Below, piece by piece: positions 28,481 through 37,626 of a DNA stretch of 64,000 bases. The notes under the pieces are model-generated. The model ran no database searches. It saw only the letters and a program-made list of their open reading frames with translations, and was not told where the DNA came from. Numbering within the stretch: position 1 is the first letter of the stretch; each line of letters begins with the position of its first letter. The stretch lies in contig NZ_JAHKSH010000001.1 in the NCBI RefSeq assembly GCF_019720895.1, positions 372,001-436,000 on the forward strand, read 5' to 3'. Source of the DNA: Microbacterium salitolerans. Lineage in GTDB: Bacteria; Actinomycetota; Actinomycetes; Actinomycetales; Microbacteriaceae. Position numbers and translations under genes: made by a program.

Positions 28481-29929
28481 CTACCGAGTGGTCGGCGTGC
28501 TTCCGGTCGCGGTGCCGACGGGCTCGGAGCTCCGGGCCGCCTCGGCGGGCTCGGCCGCGTCGGCGACGACGGCGTCCTCCTCGTCCTCGTCGTGGAACGG
28601 CAGGCCTTCGCGGGGTGCGTTGTAGAGGTCGAGGTTGAGGATCCCCTCGCGCTTGGCGACGATCGCCGGGATGAACGCCTGGCCCGACACGTTGAGGGCG
28701 GTGCGGCCCATGTCGAGGATCGGGTCGATCGCGAGCAGCAGGCCGACTCCCTCGAGGGGGAGGCCGACGGTCGACAGCGTCAGCGTGAGCATGACGGTCG
28801 CGCCGGTCGTGCCGGCGGTGGCGGCGGATCCGACGACGGACACGAGCACGATCAGTGCGTACTGGATGATCGACAGCTCGATGCCGAAGAACTGCGCGAC
28901 GAAGATCGCGGCGATGGCGGGGTAGATGGCGGCGCAGCCGTCCATCTTGGTGGTGGATCCGAACGGCACGGCGAACGAGGCGTACTCGCGGGGGACGCCG
29001 AAGTTGCGCTCGGCGACGCGCTGCGTCAGGGGCAGCGTGCCGATCGAGGAGCGGCTGACGAACCCGAACTGCGCGACGGGCCACACGCCGGTGAAGTACT
29101 GCTTGATCGAGAGGCCGTTGGCCTTCGCGAGCAGCGGGTAGACGACGAAGAACACGAGCGCGAGGCCGACGTAGACCGCGATCGTGAACCACACGAGCGA
29201 CGTGAGGCGCTCCCAGCCGTACTGGATGACGGCGTTTCCGATGAGGCCGAGCGTGCCGATGGGGGCGACGCGGATGATCCACCACACGACGCGCTGGATG
29301 ACCTTGAGGAGCGACTCGGTGAAGGCGAGGAACGGCTCGGCCTTCTTGCCGGCGCGCAGGGCGGCGAGTCCGATGACGACCGAGACGACGATGATCTGCA
29401 GGATGTTGAAGTCAACGCTGGCGTCGAGCACGCCGGTCTCGTCGACGGATCCGCTGACGCCGATCCCGAGGAAGTTCTGCGGCACGAGTCCGATGAGGAA
29501 GTCCCACCAGGATCCGACGCTCGACGGCTCGCCCGTCTCGAGGTCGGATCCGGCCCGGGCGCCGGGCTGGATAACGAGGCCGAGCACGATGCCGATCGTC
29601 ACGGCGATGAGGGCCGTGATGGCGAACCACAGGAGCGTCTGGCCGGCGAGGCGGGCGGCGTTCTGCACGCGGCGCAGGTTCGAGATGCTCGCGACGATCG
29701 CCGTGAACACGAGCGGCACGACGGCGGCGCGCAGGATCGTGACGTACGAGGATCCGATGGTGCCGAGCGTGTCGGACAGCGGCGTCGGGTTGTCGGCGGT
29801 GGCGCCGAGCTGGCGGCCCAGCAGACCGAGGGCGATGCCGACGACGAGCGCGGCGATGATCTGGAAGCCGAAGGAGGCGTAGAAGGGACGCTTCTTCTTC
29901 GCCCGCGGTGCGGCGGTGGCGGTGGACAT
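28481..29929 (-). CDS. Dicarboxylate/amino acid:cation symporter (DAACS family)
   Basis: The 482-residue sodium- or proton-coupled carrier belongs to the GltP/DctA family, with about eight helices and two re-entrant loops. The serine-rich hairpin appears as SRSSIGTLPLT. The usual NMDGT ion-binding motif reads KMDGC here, within FGSTTKMDGCAAIYPA. The late DPILDMGRTALNVSGQAF segment is canonical. The Lys for Asn change is the notable feature and may mark a distinct subfamily. The ATG at 29929 has a GGAGAA ribosome binding site. Confidence 0.88.
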   Translation of the reverse strand: MSTATAAPRAKKKRPFYASFGFQIIAALVVGIALGLLGRQLGATADNPTPLSDTLGTIGSSYVTILRAAVVPLVFTAIVASISNLRRVQNAARLAGQTLLWFAITALIAVTIGIVLGLVIQPGARAGSDLETGEPSSVGSWWDFLIGLVPQNFLGIGVSGSVDETGVLDASVDFNILQIIVVSVVIGLAALRAGKKAEPFLAFTESLLKVIQRVVWWIIRVAPIGTLGLIGNAVIQYGWERLTSLVWFTIAVYVGLALVFFVVYPLLAKANGLSIKQYFTGVWPVAQFGFVSRSSIGTLPLTQRVAERNFGVPREYASFAVPFGSTTKMDGCAAIYPAIAAIFVAQFFGIELSIIQYALIVLVSVVGSAATAGTTGATVMLTLTLSTVGLPLEGVGLLLAIDPILDMGRTALNVSGQAFIPAIVAKREGILNLDLYNAPREGLPFHDEDEEDAVVADAAEPAEAARSSEPVGTATGSTPTTR

Positions 29930-30048
29930 GGTTCTCCAGCGATCGGTGGTGCTCGCGGGGATCCCCGCGGGAAGTCGAATATGGAGCCTAATTCGCCCGG
30001 TCCCGGATGTATTCCGTGGTGTTTCGGCATGTGACGACACGCACGCGT

Positions 30049-30080
30049 CGGCGCCGCCCGGCCGAGGCTGAGCGGCGCCG
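30049..30080 (-). terminator. Hairpin after the secreted phosphoesterase gene
   Basis: A 9-bp stem CGGCGCCGC / GCGGCGCCG with a 14-nt loop lies 13 bp past the stop at 30094. It has no T-tract. Confidence 0.5.
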
Positions 30081-30093
30081 CAGGATCCCGCGT

Positions 30094-33000
30094 CTACTCG
30101 ACTGTGATCGTCGCCTCGACGCTCACGCCGTTGACCGTGACGGTCACGGTCGCGGCGCCGGGGGCGACGGCGGTGAGCTCGCCCGTGGCGACGTCGAGTT
30201 CGATGGCGTCGCCGTCGACGTTCCACTGTGCGCTGACGGGCCAGGCGACGGGGACGTCGCGGGCGCCGTCCTGGTCGATCGTGGCGTCGACGGTGACGCT
30301 CTCGCCGACGGCGAGCGTGGAGGGGACGGCGCTGAGCGACAGGCCGTCGACGCGGGGGCGCACCTCGGCCTGCAGCCATTCGGTGCGGTCGGTGACGGTC
30401 TTCGGCTTGGCGCCGACGACACCCTCGTCGGGGTCGATGCCGAGCATCGCCCAGCCCGTGAAGCCGCCGAGGTCGACGGGGCCGGAGGGGCCCTTGCCCG
30501 AGTTGCCGACGGTGAGGTAGCTGACGCCGTCGGCGCTGCGGCCGGAGAAGTTGCCGACGTGGCCGTTGACGACGGCGATCGACTTGCCGGTCGACTCGCG
30601 GAACTCGGCCGCCGTGGCCTCGAGCTCCCGCGCCTCGACGCGGTCGCTGAGCTGGCTGTGGTCGCCGACGAGGTGATCCTCGGTGGGGTGGTGGAAGAAC
30701 ACGGTCACGCCGGTGATCGCGTCGTCGTCCGCGGCTCCGGCGAGCTGCTCCTCGAGGAACTGCAGCTGGTCGACGCGCTCGCCGCGGGATCCGAGCGTGC
30801 CGGGCGCCGAGTTGAGGGTGACGATGCGCGTCGCGCCGATGTCCTGCGTGGTGCGGGTGTCGCCGAAGGCGGCTTCGAAGTTCGCGATCTCGCCGCCCAT
30901 GATCTCGTGGTTGCCGGGCACGTAGACGTAGGGGAGGGCATCGCCCACCTCTTCGTCGAGGATCCGCGTGGCGAGCGCGAAGTCCTCGGGCGAGGCTTCG
31001 TCGACGAGGTCGCCGCCTATGACGAGCAGGTCGGGCTCGGCGGCGACGATCTCGCGCAGAGTGCGGCGGGCGGCCTCGACGATGTCGCTGTCGGGGTTGC
31101 GCGCGACGAACTGCGCGTCGCCCATGACGGCGATGCGCGTCTCGCGGTCGTCGGCGGTGCCGTCGGCGACGATGAGCGGATCCTTCACGGGCGCGGCCGC
31201 GGGCTGCTCGACTTCGGGCGCCGAGATGGTGCCGAGGTCGGCGACCTGGATCGCGCCCTGGTAGCTGGCGGTCGAGCGGATCTCCATCATGCGGATCCGC
31301 TCGAAGGTGAGCGGGTAGGCCGTGCCCTCGGGGACGGTGAACTCGACCTTCTTCCAGCCCTCCCAGGTGACGTTGGGGCCGTCGAGGTTGGTCGAGCTCG
31401 TGGAGCCGGCGGGCCGCACCTGCAGGCGGGGCCAGGCGCCGGATCCGTCGCCGTTGATCCAGAGCGTGACGGCCTGCGGCTGGCCGGGCAGCTCGACGGG
31501 GTCGGGCGCGATGGCGTAGAAGCCGCGGGTGGCGGTGCTCTGCGTGAAATCGTAGTCGAGCGCCATGGCGTCCTGCCCGTCGGGGCCCTCGCCCGGGGTA
31601 GCCGTGATCTCGCCGCTCGCGCGGGCCGTAGCGGAGCCCCAGCTGTCGGCGTCGGAGAAGTCGCGCACGACCTCTTCGGTGAGGCCGATGGTCGCGGGCA
31701 CCTCGACGGTGTGGCCGGCGACCGTGAACGTGATGGTCGTGGATCCGGATGCGACGGCGGGCGAGATGACGAACTCGCCGAGCCCGTTCTGCTCGATGGT
31801 GACCTCGGGCCCGGCGCTCACCTCGATGTCGGAGGCTTCGATGGGGGCGGCGGATCCGTCGCCGTCGTGGCCCGTGAGGGTGAGGGCCGCGGTCTGCTGC
31901 TGGTCGAGCATCGACACGGACGTCTCGCTGGCGGTGATGCGCTCGAGGTCGCCGAGCACGCGCAGCGTGGTCTTGCCGCGGGCGTCCTTGCTCTTGTAGG
32001 TGACGTCGCCGAGGCCGGCCTTCTTGCCGGTGACGACGAGGGATCCGCTGTCGTCCGACACGATCTTCACGGCACCGCCGGAGGAGAAGCGCCCGTCGGC
32101 GGGGAGGCCGGCGTAGTCGCCGTCGAGCACCGAGGCGTCGAGGGTGCGGTCGAGGCCGGGGAAGATGCGGTCGGCGCCGTCGACGCGCGGGGCGATGACG
32201 GCTTCGCCGGTGGGGCCTTCGGACGCGCGGGAGAAGAAGGCGAGGGAGTTGGCGACGGAGCGCTCGGATCCGTCGGAGGGACGGTTCACGAGCTCGAGGT
32301 CGGTGGTGCCGGCGGGGCGCGCGAGCATGGTCGTGGATCCGCCGCCGTCGAGGTTGACGGCGTTGTGGGCGCCGAGGTCGAGCATGAGATGCGCGAGCTC
32401 CTGCACCGTCTGGCCGCGGCTGTCGTCGGCGCGGCCGTCGATGGCGACGACGTAGATCTCGGTGCCGTCGCGGTTGACGCCGATGGCCGTGCGGGAGGCC
32501 TCTACCTGGTCTGCGGTGCCCTTCTCGCCGTCGATGACGAGGCGCTGGCTGCCGCTGACGGCGAGGTCGACATCGGCGGAGGGGCCGACCGCGATGTCGA
32601 CGGCGTCGCCGACCTCGAGAGCGCCGATCGCGTCGGCGCCGTCTTCGCGCCCGACGAGCACGTGGCCGTCGGTCGGGATCGCCGGGTCGCCCGCGCCGTC
32701 TGCGACGTCGGTGACGACGCCGTCGACGACGGTGGCGCGCATGACGTGATCGGAGAGGTCGCCGGGGGCGCCGACGGGGTAGTCGAGCGTGAAGTCGCCC
32801 CACGCGGTGGTGTAGACGCCGACGCCGTTCGCGGGGATCGACGGGGCGTTGACGGCGTCGATGTCGGTGACCCCGTCGTCGGTGGTGAGGGATCCCTCGG
32901 CCATGAGGCGCTGCACGGCCGCGATGCCGTCGGTGACCGTGAATGCCTCGCGCGCGCCGGCGCCTGCGGTGCGCAGGCCCTCGCTCGAAACGTTCGTGCC

Positions 33001-33399
33001 GACGGGCGCGCCCGTGCGGTTCATGTCGAAGTAGTCGCCGTTGACGGCGGCGACCGCGCCGGATCCTTCCACCTGCTCGCTGACCGGCGAGACGCCCGCG
33101 ACGGATCCGCTGTCGAGCACGTCCATCGACAGCGTCGGGGTCGTGAGGTCGGCGACGAGCACGTCGCCCGTGACCCACCCGCCCGACTCCATGCGCGAGA
33201 ACTCGACGTGGTCGAGGCCCGGTGCGATGCGGTGGGACGACGCGTCGAGCAGCGCGGAGCTGCCACCTGCGAGGTCGAGGCCGAGCGTGTCGTCGGCGAC
33301 GGGCGTGCGGTTCGCGGCGGCCTGCGCGGGCGCGGCCGCGAGGAGAGACGCGGCAAGCGTGACGCCCACCAGGGCGGCGGTCGTGCGGACGGGGCTCAT
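30094..33399 (-). CDS. Secreted phosphodiester glycosidase / calcineurin-like phosphoesterase
   Basis: The 1101-residue exported protein has a signal peptide ending near AAAPAQAAA (about residue 28). The first half holds a phosphodiester glycosidase (NAGPA/DUF2233) domain, with VNGDYFDMNRTGAPVG and NLDGGGSTTMLARPAG. A beta-rich middle region follows. The second half has a metallophosphoesterase domain: MGDAQF, LLVIGGDLVDEAS, YVPGNHEIMGG, FFHHPTEDH and NGHVGNFSG supply the metal ligands. A C-terminal Ig-like (Big-type) domain ends the protein. There is no sortase signal. It probably cleaves extracellular phosphodiesters or teichoic-acid-like polymers. ATG 33399 has an AGAGGA ribosome binding site, and a weak PHO-box-like element lies upstream. 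Confidence 0.85.
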   Translation of the reverse strand: MSPVRTTAALVGVTLAASLLAAAPAQAAANRTPVADDTLGLDLAGGSSALLDASSHRIAPGLDHVEFSRMESGGWVTGDVLVADLTTPTLSMDVLDSGSVAGVSPVSEQVEGSGAVAAVNGDYFDMNRTGAPVGTNVSSEGLRTAGAGAREAFTVTDGIAAVQRLMAEGSLTTDDGVTDIDAVNAPSIPANGVGVYTTAWGDFTLDYPVGAPGDLSDHVMRATVVDGVVTDVADGAGDPAIPTDGHVLVGREDGADAIGALEVGDAVDIAVGPSADVDLAVSGSQRLVIDGEKGTADQVEASRTAIGVNRDGTEIYVVAIDGRADDSRGQTVQELAHLMLDLGAHNAVNLDGGGSTTMLARPAGTTDLELVNRPSDGSERSVANSLAFFSRASEGPTGEAVIAPRVDGADRIFPGLDRTLDASVLDGDYAGLPADGRFSSGGAVKIVSDDSGSLVVTGKKAGLGDVTYKSKDARGKTTLRVLGDLERITASETSVSMLDQQQTAALTLTGHDGDGSAAPIEASDIEVSAGPEVTIEQNGLGEFVISPAVASGSTTITFTVAGHTVEVPATIGLTEEVVRDFSDADSWGSATARASGEITATPGEGPDGQDAMALDYDFTQSTATRGFYAIAPDPVELPGQPQAVTLWINGDGSGAWPRLQVRPAGSTSSTNLDGPNVTWEGWKKVEFTVPEGTAYPLTFERIRMMEIRSTASYQGAIQVADLGTISAPEVEQPAAAPVKDPLIVADGTADDRETRIAVMGDAQFVARNPDSDIVEAARRTLREIVAAEPDLLVIGGDLVDEASPEDFALATRILDEEVGDALPYVYVPGNHEIMGGEIANFEAAFGDTRTTQDIGATRIVTLNSAPGTLGSRGERVDQLQFLEEQLAGAADDDAITGVTVFFHHPTEDHLVGDHSQLSDRVEARELEATAAEFRESTGKSIAVVNGHVGNFSGRSADGVSYLTVGNSGKGPSGPVDLGGFTGWAMLGIDPDEGVVGAKPKTVTDRTEWLQAEVRPRVDGLSLSAVPSTLAVGESVTVDATIDQDGARDVPVAWPVSAQWNVDGDAIELDVATGELTAVAPGAATVTVTVNGVSVEATITVE

Positions 33400-33466
33400 C
33401 GGGATCCTCTGATTCGGCGACGCGGTCACGCCGACGCTATTGAGGACCTCTGACATTCGGAAGGAC

Positions 33467-33488
33467 TGGGGGTGAACAGGGGGTGCGG
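33467..33488 (-). promoter_or_regulatory. Weak PHO-box-like element
   Basis: On the minus strand GTTCACCCCCA is preceded, at exactly 11 bp, by CCGCACCCCCT, which shares the CACCCCC core. It lies about 68 bp upstream of the secreted phosphoesterase. One good unit and one degenerate unit make this suggestive only. Confidence 0.35.
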
Positions 33489-33529
33489 GCAGGGTGTTGC
33501 TCGGCGCCTCGGAGGGGTTCACTGAGGGC

Positions 33530-34153
33530 ATGGTCACCGTCCCCGCGACCGCCGCCGACGTCATCGACGCCCTGCGCGCCGAGGCGGATCCGGAGCAGGC
33601 GGCGAAGATCCGCCAACGCGTGCGCGAAGGTGAGCCGGTGATCGGCGTGCGCATGGGCACGCTGTTCGACATCGCGAAGGCGGCGAGGGATCTGCCGCGC
33701 GCCGAGCTCCTCGCCCTGATCGAACATGACACCTACGAGCCGCGGCTCACGGCGTTCTGCATCCTCGACTTCCTCGCGCGCCTGCGGCTGTCGGACGCGG
33801 AGCGCGCCGAGCTCGCGCAGCTGTACCTCGACCGGCACGATGCGATCACGACGTGGGACATGGTCGACCGAGCGGCCCCGCGCGTCCTCGGCTGGGCCCT
33901 GATGATCGGCGCGTTCGACGGCTGGGACACCGCGCGCGGCGAACTCGGGATCCTCGGAGAGCTCGCCGGATCCACGGATCCGCTGCACCGCCGTTCCGCG
34001 ATCACGGCGCCCCTGTGGTTCATCAAGAAGGGCGCCGACGCCGACGTGGTCCAGGGGCTGCGCGTGGCGGAGATGCTGGGCGACGACGCGGATCCGTACG
34101 TGCGGTCGGCCGTGAAGACGTACCGGAAGCACGCCGCGCGGCGGGTGGGGTGA
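33530..34153 (+). CDS. AlkD-like DNA alkylation repair protein
   Basis: The 207-residue all-helical HEAT-like protein of the AlkD family excises or binds alkylated bases. YEPRLTAFCILDFLA, TTWDMVDRAAPRVLG (containing the Trp and Asp of the active cleft) and RSAITAPLWFIKKG match the family pattern. The second conserved Trp near the C-terminus of the Bacillus enzyme seems to be replaced (SAVKTYRKHA), so activity may differ. The start at 33530 has GGAGGGG upstream. It is divergent from the secreted phosphoesterase. Confidence 0.75.
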   Translation: MVTVPATAADVIDALRAEADPEQAAKIRQRVREGEPVIGVRMGTLFDIAKAARDLPRAELLALIEHDTYEPRLTAFCILDFLARLRLSDAERAELAQLYLDRHDAITTWDMVDRAAPRVLGWALMIGAFDGWDTARGELGILGELAGSTDPLHRRSAITAPLWFIKKGADADVVQGLRVAEMLGDDADPYVRSAVKTYRKHAARRVG

Positions 34154-34317
34154 GGGGCACGCCGTGATGGCGCCGTTCTCGCGGGCTCTGGGATCCCCGG
34201 ACGTGGCGTCGTGCTGTCCGGTCGTGACGCATGGAGCCGGTCACCCAGTCGGCGAGCCTTCACGGAACCGGAAGGCATCGTCTCGATACGGGAAGAGTCA
34301 GGGGGCGAGGCCTCGCC

Positions 34318-34653
34318 TCACGCTCCCGGATCGGCCTCGCCCCACGCGCGAGCGTACTCGTCGCGCACGAGCGGCCAGATGAGCCGGATCCCGTCGGCGA
34401 CGGTCGCGATCTGGCCGGGCGGTGGGTCGAGGATGACGAACTCGTGGGGGATGACGCGCCCCGCATTGTCGCGGCGGCCCTCGGGATCTGGGAAACGGAG
34501 GGCGATGGCGTCGCCCGCCCGTCGGCATACCGCCTCGTCGTCTCCGGCCTCCGCGAACGCCCGCTCGTAGGCGGGGAGGGGATCCGCGTAGCCGCCATCG
34601 CGGAGGAAGCGGAACCCCCAGCGTCTTCCGCGGGTGGCCCAGATGAGGTTCAT
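34318..34653 (-). CDS. Small hypothetical protein coupled to a GTPase
   Basis: The 111-residue soluble protein matches no family I recognise. Its sequence is mixed and charged, with conserved-looking aromatic and acidic stretches (RGRRWGFRFLRDGGYADP, HEFVILDPPPGQ, IRLIWPLVRDEYARAWGE). Its start overlaps the stop of the GTPase gene (ATGA at 34650-34653), so the two are almost certainly co-translated and their products probably act together. No signal peptide or membrane helix is visible. Confidence 0.65.
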   Translation of the reverse strand: MNLIWATRGRRWGFRFLRDGGYADPLPAYERAFAEAGDDEAVCRRAGDAIALRFPDPEGRRDNAGRVIPHEFVILDPPPGQIATVADGIRLIWPLVRDEYARAWGEADPGA

Positions 34654-35828
34654 CGCCGGCTCCGGAGCAGCACGCGCTGCTGCTCGCCGCGTTCGAGGTC
34701 GAGGCGGAATCCGGTGAGCATCGCCGCGAGGTAGTCGTGTTTGGCGCGGGCGGTCGCGTTCGCCTCGCGCAGCTTCGCGCCCGCGAGGTCGGCGGCCTGT
34801 TCGAGGGCGGGGCCGGCGAAGACGGCGCCGAGGATCCCCTGCGCGACGCGCAGCGGGCCGGGGAGCGGCACCTTGCCGAGGAGGGCGACGGCCGTCGCGC
34901 TCACGCCGAGCGCGCCGGCGCCGCTGTCGAGGAGCTGCTCGGCGACCTTCCCGGGGATCCGCTTGGCTCCGGCCCAGCGCACGTGGCGTTCGAGAGGGAG
35001 CGTCGCGGCGAGGGGGAGGACGAGGTCGACGCCGACGCGATCTCTCACCTGGATCCGGTCCGGTTCGAAGCGCGCCGAGGAGAGGAGCACGAAGTCCTCG
35101 CCGACGGAGAGGGCGTCGCGCGCCTCGACGAATCCCTCGATCACCTTGCGGAGCTCGTCGATGTCCTCGCCCGCCTTGCCGATGAGGAGGTCGCGGAAGG
35201 CGTAGGCGTCGAGGTCGGGGAGCAGGTCAGCCTTAGAGAGCGCCATCACCCAGATGCGCGGGAAGCGCACGAGGGGCTTGCCGGCGTCGAGGAGGTCGTC
35301 GCGCAGGGAGAGGAGGCCGTTGCGGAAATTGCCGAAGAGCGACTTGAGGTAGCGCTCCTCCTCGCCGACGTTGTCGAGCAGCCGCTGCCCGTCGACGAGG
35401 AACAGGGCGACGTCGGATCCGAGGAGCGCGCGGAACGTATCGACGCGGCGGCGCTGCTCGACTGGGCCGCTGACGCCCTGTTCGAACCATTCGCCGGGAT
35501 AGTCGTGCCACACGAGCCGTACGGCATCGAACGGACGGTTCTTCGCGCGGCGGGCGTTCGGCGGATCCTTCGGGCGGATCGTGAAGGCGTACGACGTGGA
35601 GTCGAATCGGGTGGCGTCGGGGAGCCGCGCCGAATCCTTCATCCCCAGGTAGTTGCGGTGCAGGCGCGAGCCCTGCCCGGTGTCGTCGGCGATGACGTCG
35701 AAGAGGCTCTCGCGGAGGAACTCGGGCTCCTGCGTCGCGCCGAAGAACGACGACGCGAGCACGGTCTTCCCGCTGCCGCTCTCCCCGAAGACGGCGATGT
35801 GCTGCTCAACGGCTCGTCTGGTCGGCAT
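34650..35828 (-). CDS. GTPase of the double-GTPase/TRAFAC-like type
   Basis: The 392-residue P-loop protein has Walker A GESGSGKTVLASSFFG at residues about 14-29. A DxxG-like switch appears as WHDYPGEWFEQ, ALFLVDGQRLL is a hydrophobic strand, and the guanine-specifying motif is ALSKADLLP. The C-terminal half has a long hydrophobic segment (GALGVSATAVALLGKVPLPG) suggesting membrane association, then a charged helix. Related GTPases occur in bacterial conflict and envelope systems. It overlaps the small downstream gene. The exact family is my inference from motifs. Confidence 0.6.
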   Translation of the reverse strand: MPTRRAVEQHIAVFGESGSGKTVLASSFFGATQEPEFLRESLFDVIADDTGQGSRLHRNYLGMKDSARLPDATRFDSTSYAFTIRPKDPPNARRAKNRPFDAVRLVWHDYPGEWFEQGVSGPVEQRRRVDTFRALLGSDVALFLVDGQRLLDNVGEEERYLKSLFGNFRNGLLSLRDDLLDAGKPLVRFPRIWVMALSKADLLPDLDAYAFRDLLIGKAGEDIDELRKVIEGFVEARDALSVGEDFVLLSSARFEPDRIQVRDRVGVDLVLPLAATLPLERHVRWAGAKRIPGKVAEQLLDSGAGALGVSATAVALLGKVPLPGPLRVAQGILGAVFAGPALEQAADLAGAKLREANATARAKHDYLAAMLTGFRLDLERGEQQRVLLRSRR

Positions 35829-36018
35829 GCGCGGATCCTCTCGTCACGGGGCGGTGGTTGAGGTCACGGTAGCCGGTCGGTGGTGGGTGCGGCGCACCTC
35901 AGCTCGCGGGCCGTCGAACACCTCCTCCACCGAGCCTCGCGTGGCTGGCCTCGCCATGGATCGCGCTCCCGGGGGCCGGCAAGTAGCCGACCGCCGCGTG
36001 ATCGGTAGAGCGTTCGCC

Positions 36019-36415
36019 ATGAGCGAGCGTCTCACCGGAGACGAACCGTTCGCGGGCCTCGACGCGAGCGTCCGCGATTTCTGCTCCTTCGTGCTGTCCG
36101 ACATGCATGGGAACATCCATCGGGGCTGCCTCGCAGAGATCCTCGTGGCACGCGTCAACGAATACTTCCCGTCCCGCGTTCATCCCGGACGACTTCGTGT
36201 TCTGCGTGAGTAGGATCCCGCGTTCGACCGTGTACGACGCGCTCGATATCGCCGCATGGCAGTTCTCTGTATGGTCCGGGACGACAGTGACGGACGCTCG
36301 GCAGAAGTCGATGCGGCTGGCGACGGTGGAGCGCCTCGGCGCTCGCCCCGTGGAGTGGGAGGATCTCGCTGTCGAGATCAGGAACGTCGCTCGACGCCTC
36401 AGCACCACCGAGTGA
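36019..36415 (+). pseudogene. Decayed gene of an uncharacterised nuclease-like family
   Basis: One frame from ATG 36019 encodes VRDFCSFVLSDMHGNIHRGC followed by LAEILVARVN. That resembles the N-terminus of a family I recall as DFWSWAFSD...RGxLAEYLVA. The sequence then drops out of frame. Another frame from about 36185 encodes PDDFVFCVSRIPRSTVYDAL and AAWQFSVWSG, which resembles the C-terminal half of the same family. The central segment with the expected VEVKSS-type catalytic core is absent. A deletion plus frameshift therefore appears to have destroyed the gene. Family identity is from memory. Confidence 0.55.
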
Positions 36416-36529
36416 CGGCACCAGGAGTTCCCGTGCGTGGCGTTCGGCCCGGATCCATCGCGGCGCCGCCCTGGACAGCCTGGCATCGGATCCGCTGATC
36501 ACCGGATCTACTGTCAGTAACGTTGAGCC

Positions 36530-37399
36530 ATGCGGCATCTCCGGTGGCTCGTTCCGCTCATCCTCATCCCGGTCACATATGTCGGGTGCGCCGAGCTCGT
36601 CCGCTGGATCACCCACCACTACGAGGCGTCCGGTGACGAACCCGGTGGGTGGGCGATCGTCCTGGTCGTGGTGCTCTTCCTAGCTACGTATGCGCTGCCG
36701 ATCGCCGCGTTCATCGTGTTCCTCGTACAGGCGACGCGGGTGTACCGCCGTGGGCGACGCGCTCGCGGACGGTTCACCAAAGGCGAGCAGGCGCTGATCG
36801 ACCTGCACCGCACCGACGCGTCGGCGTGGAATCATGCGGCCTACCTGCGGCGGGCGCTGCTCGCGCACGAGGTGCCGGCCCGGATCGATCGCCCTTGGGA
36901 GATCGTGCCCTACCCGGACGAGGAGTTCTTCCTCGATGTTCCGGCCCAGTACTCGCGGTTCCACGGACAGAACGTCTCGTATGACCAGACGTCGACGTTC
37001 GCGTTCGGCCACCCGGCCTTCGTCGTCGGGGCGCTCGCGATGACGGCTGTCGCGAATGGTGCTTCGCGGAGCAGCGCACGTCGCCAGGCGGCCGAGCAGT
37101 GGCGCGAACATCAGGGGGCGCGCGTGCTCGTCTCGAATCGGCGCCTGATCTGCGTCGCCGGCGGACGCCCGCTCACGTTCGACTTTTCCACCATGGTGGC
37201 CGTCTACCCGGAGGTCGACCAGCGAACGCTCGTGTGCCAGTTCGACAGCGCGGAGCCACTGATGCTCCACGGAATGCACGTCCCGCCGATTGCCGTGATC
37301 ACGACGATGATGGCACTTGGCCCAGACGCTGTCGCTCGCCACCCGAGCCTCACGGTGCTGGATCTCGAGATCGATCCCGAGCGGCACGCGCTCGCGTGA
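36530..37399 (+). CDS. Hypothetical membrane protein
   Basis: The 289-residue protein matches no family I recognise. Two N-terminal hydrophobic helices (about 5-22 and 42-68) are followed by a basic stretch (YRRGRRARGRF) and a soluble domain. That domain ends in a beta-rich part similar in style to PH-like folds (RVLVSNRRLICVAGGRPLTF). It lies between a decayed gene and the restriction region, transcribed toward the XRE gene. No clear ribosome binding site precedes the ATG at 36530. Confidence 0.65.
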   Translation: MRHLRWLVPLILIPVTYVGCAELVRWITHHYEASGDEPGGWAIVLVVVLFLATYALPIAAFIVFLVQATRVYRRGRRARGRFTKGEQALIDLHRTDASAWNHAAYLRRALLAHEVPARIDRPWEIVPYPDEEFFLDVPAQYSRFHGQNVSYDQTSTFAFGHPAFVVGALAMTAVANGASRSSARRQAAEQWREHQGARVLVSNRRLICVAGGRPLTFDFSTMVAVYPEVDQRTLVCQFDSAEPLMLHGMHVPPIAVITTMMALGPDAVARHPSLTVLDLEIDPERHALA

Positions 37400-37626
37400 G
37401 GCGCGGTCGGGGCGTGTCACAGGCACCGGCCCGCGGGTGGGACAGCAGGTCAGTGCGATCGCGGGAGATGGAGCACAGGCGCTGAGCGGCGGGCCCGCTC
37501 AGTCCGTGCCGATCGGCCGGGGCGAGTCGCGTTGATGGCCGCTGTAGGTATCGAGACGGTGATCGACGATCGTGGACCAGGCACGCTTGCGTGAGCACCG
37601 GATAAGGCTTGGGCATTCCCGACGAC

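Noticed and set aside
28481-33178. One giant minus-strand gene covering symporter and upstream DNA
   Set aside because: The upstream 1000 codons are Arg/Ala/Gly-rich shadow in a different frame from the phosphoesterase; the symporter has its own start and ribosome binding site at 29929.
30007-33453. A long open frame of over 1100 codons on the plus strand
   Set aside because: It is the antisense shadow of the secreted phosphoesterase, whose domains and signal peptide are clear on the minus strand; its composition (Val, Gly, Arg, Asp repeats) is typical of shadow frames in GC-rich DNA.
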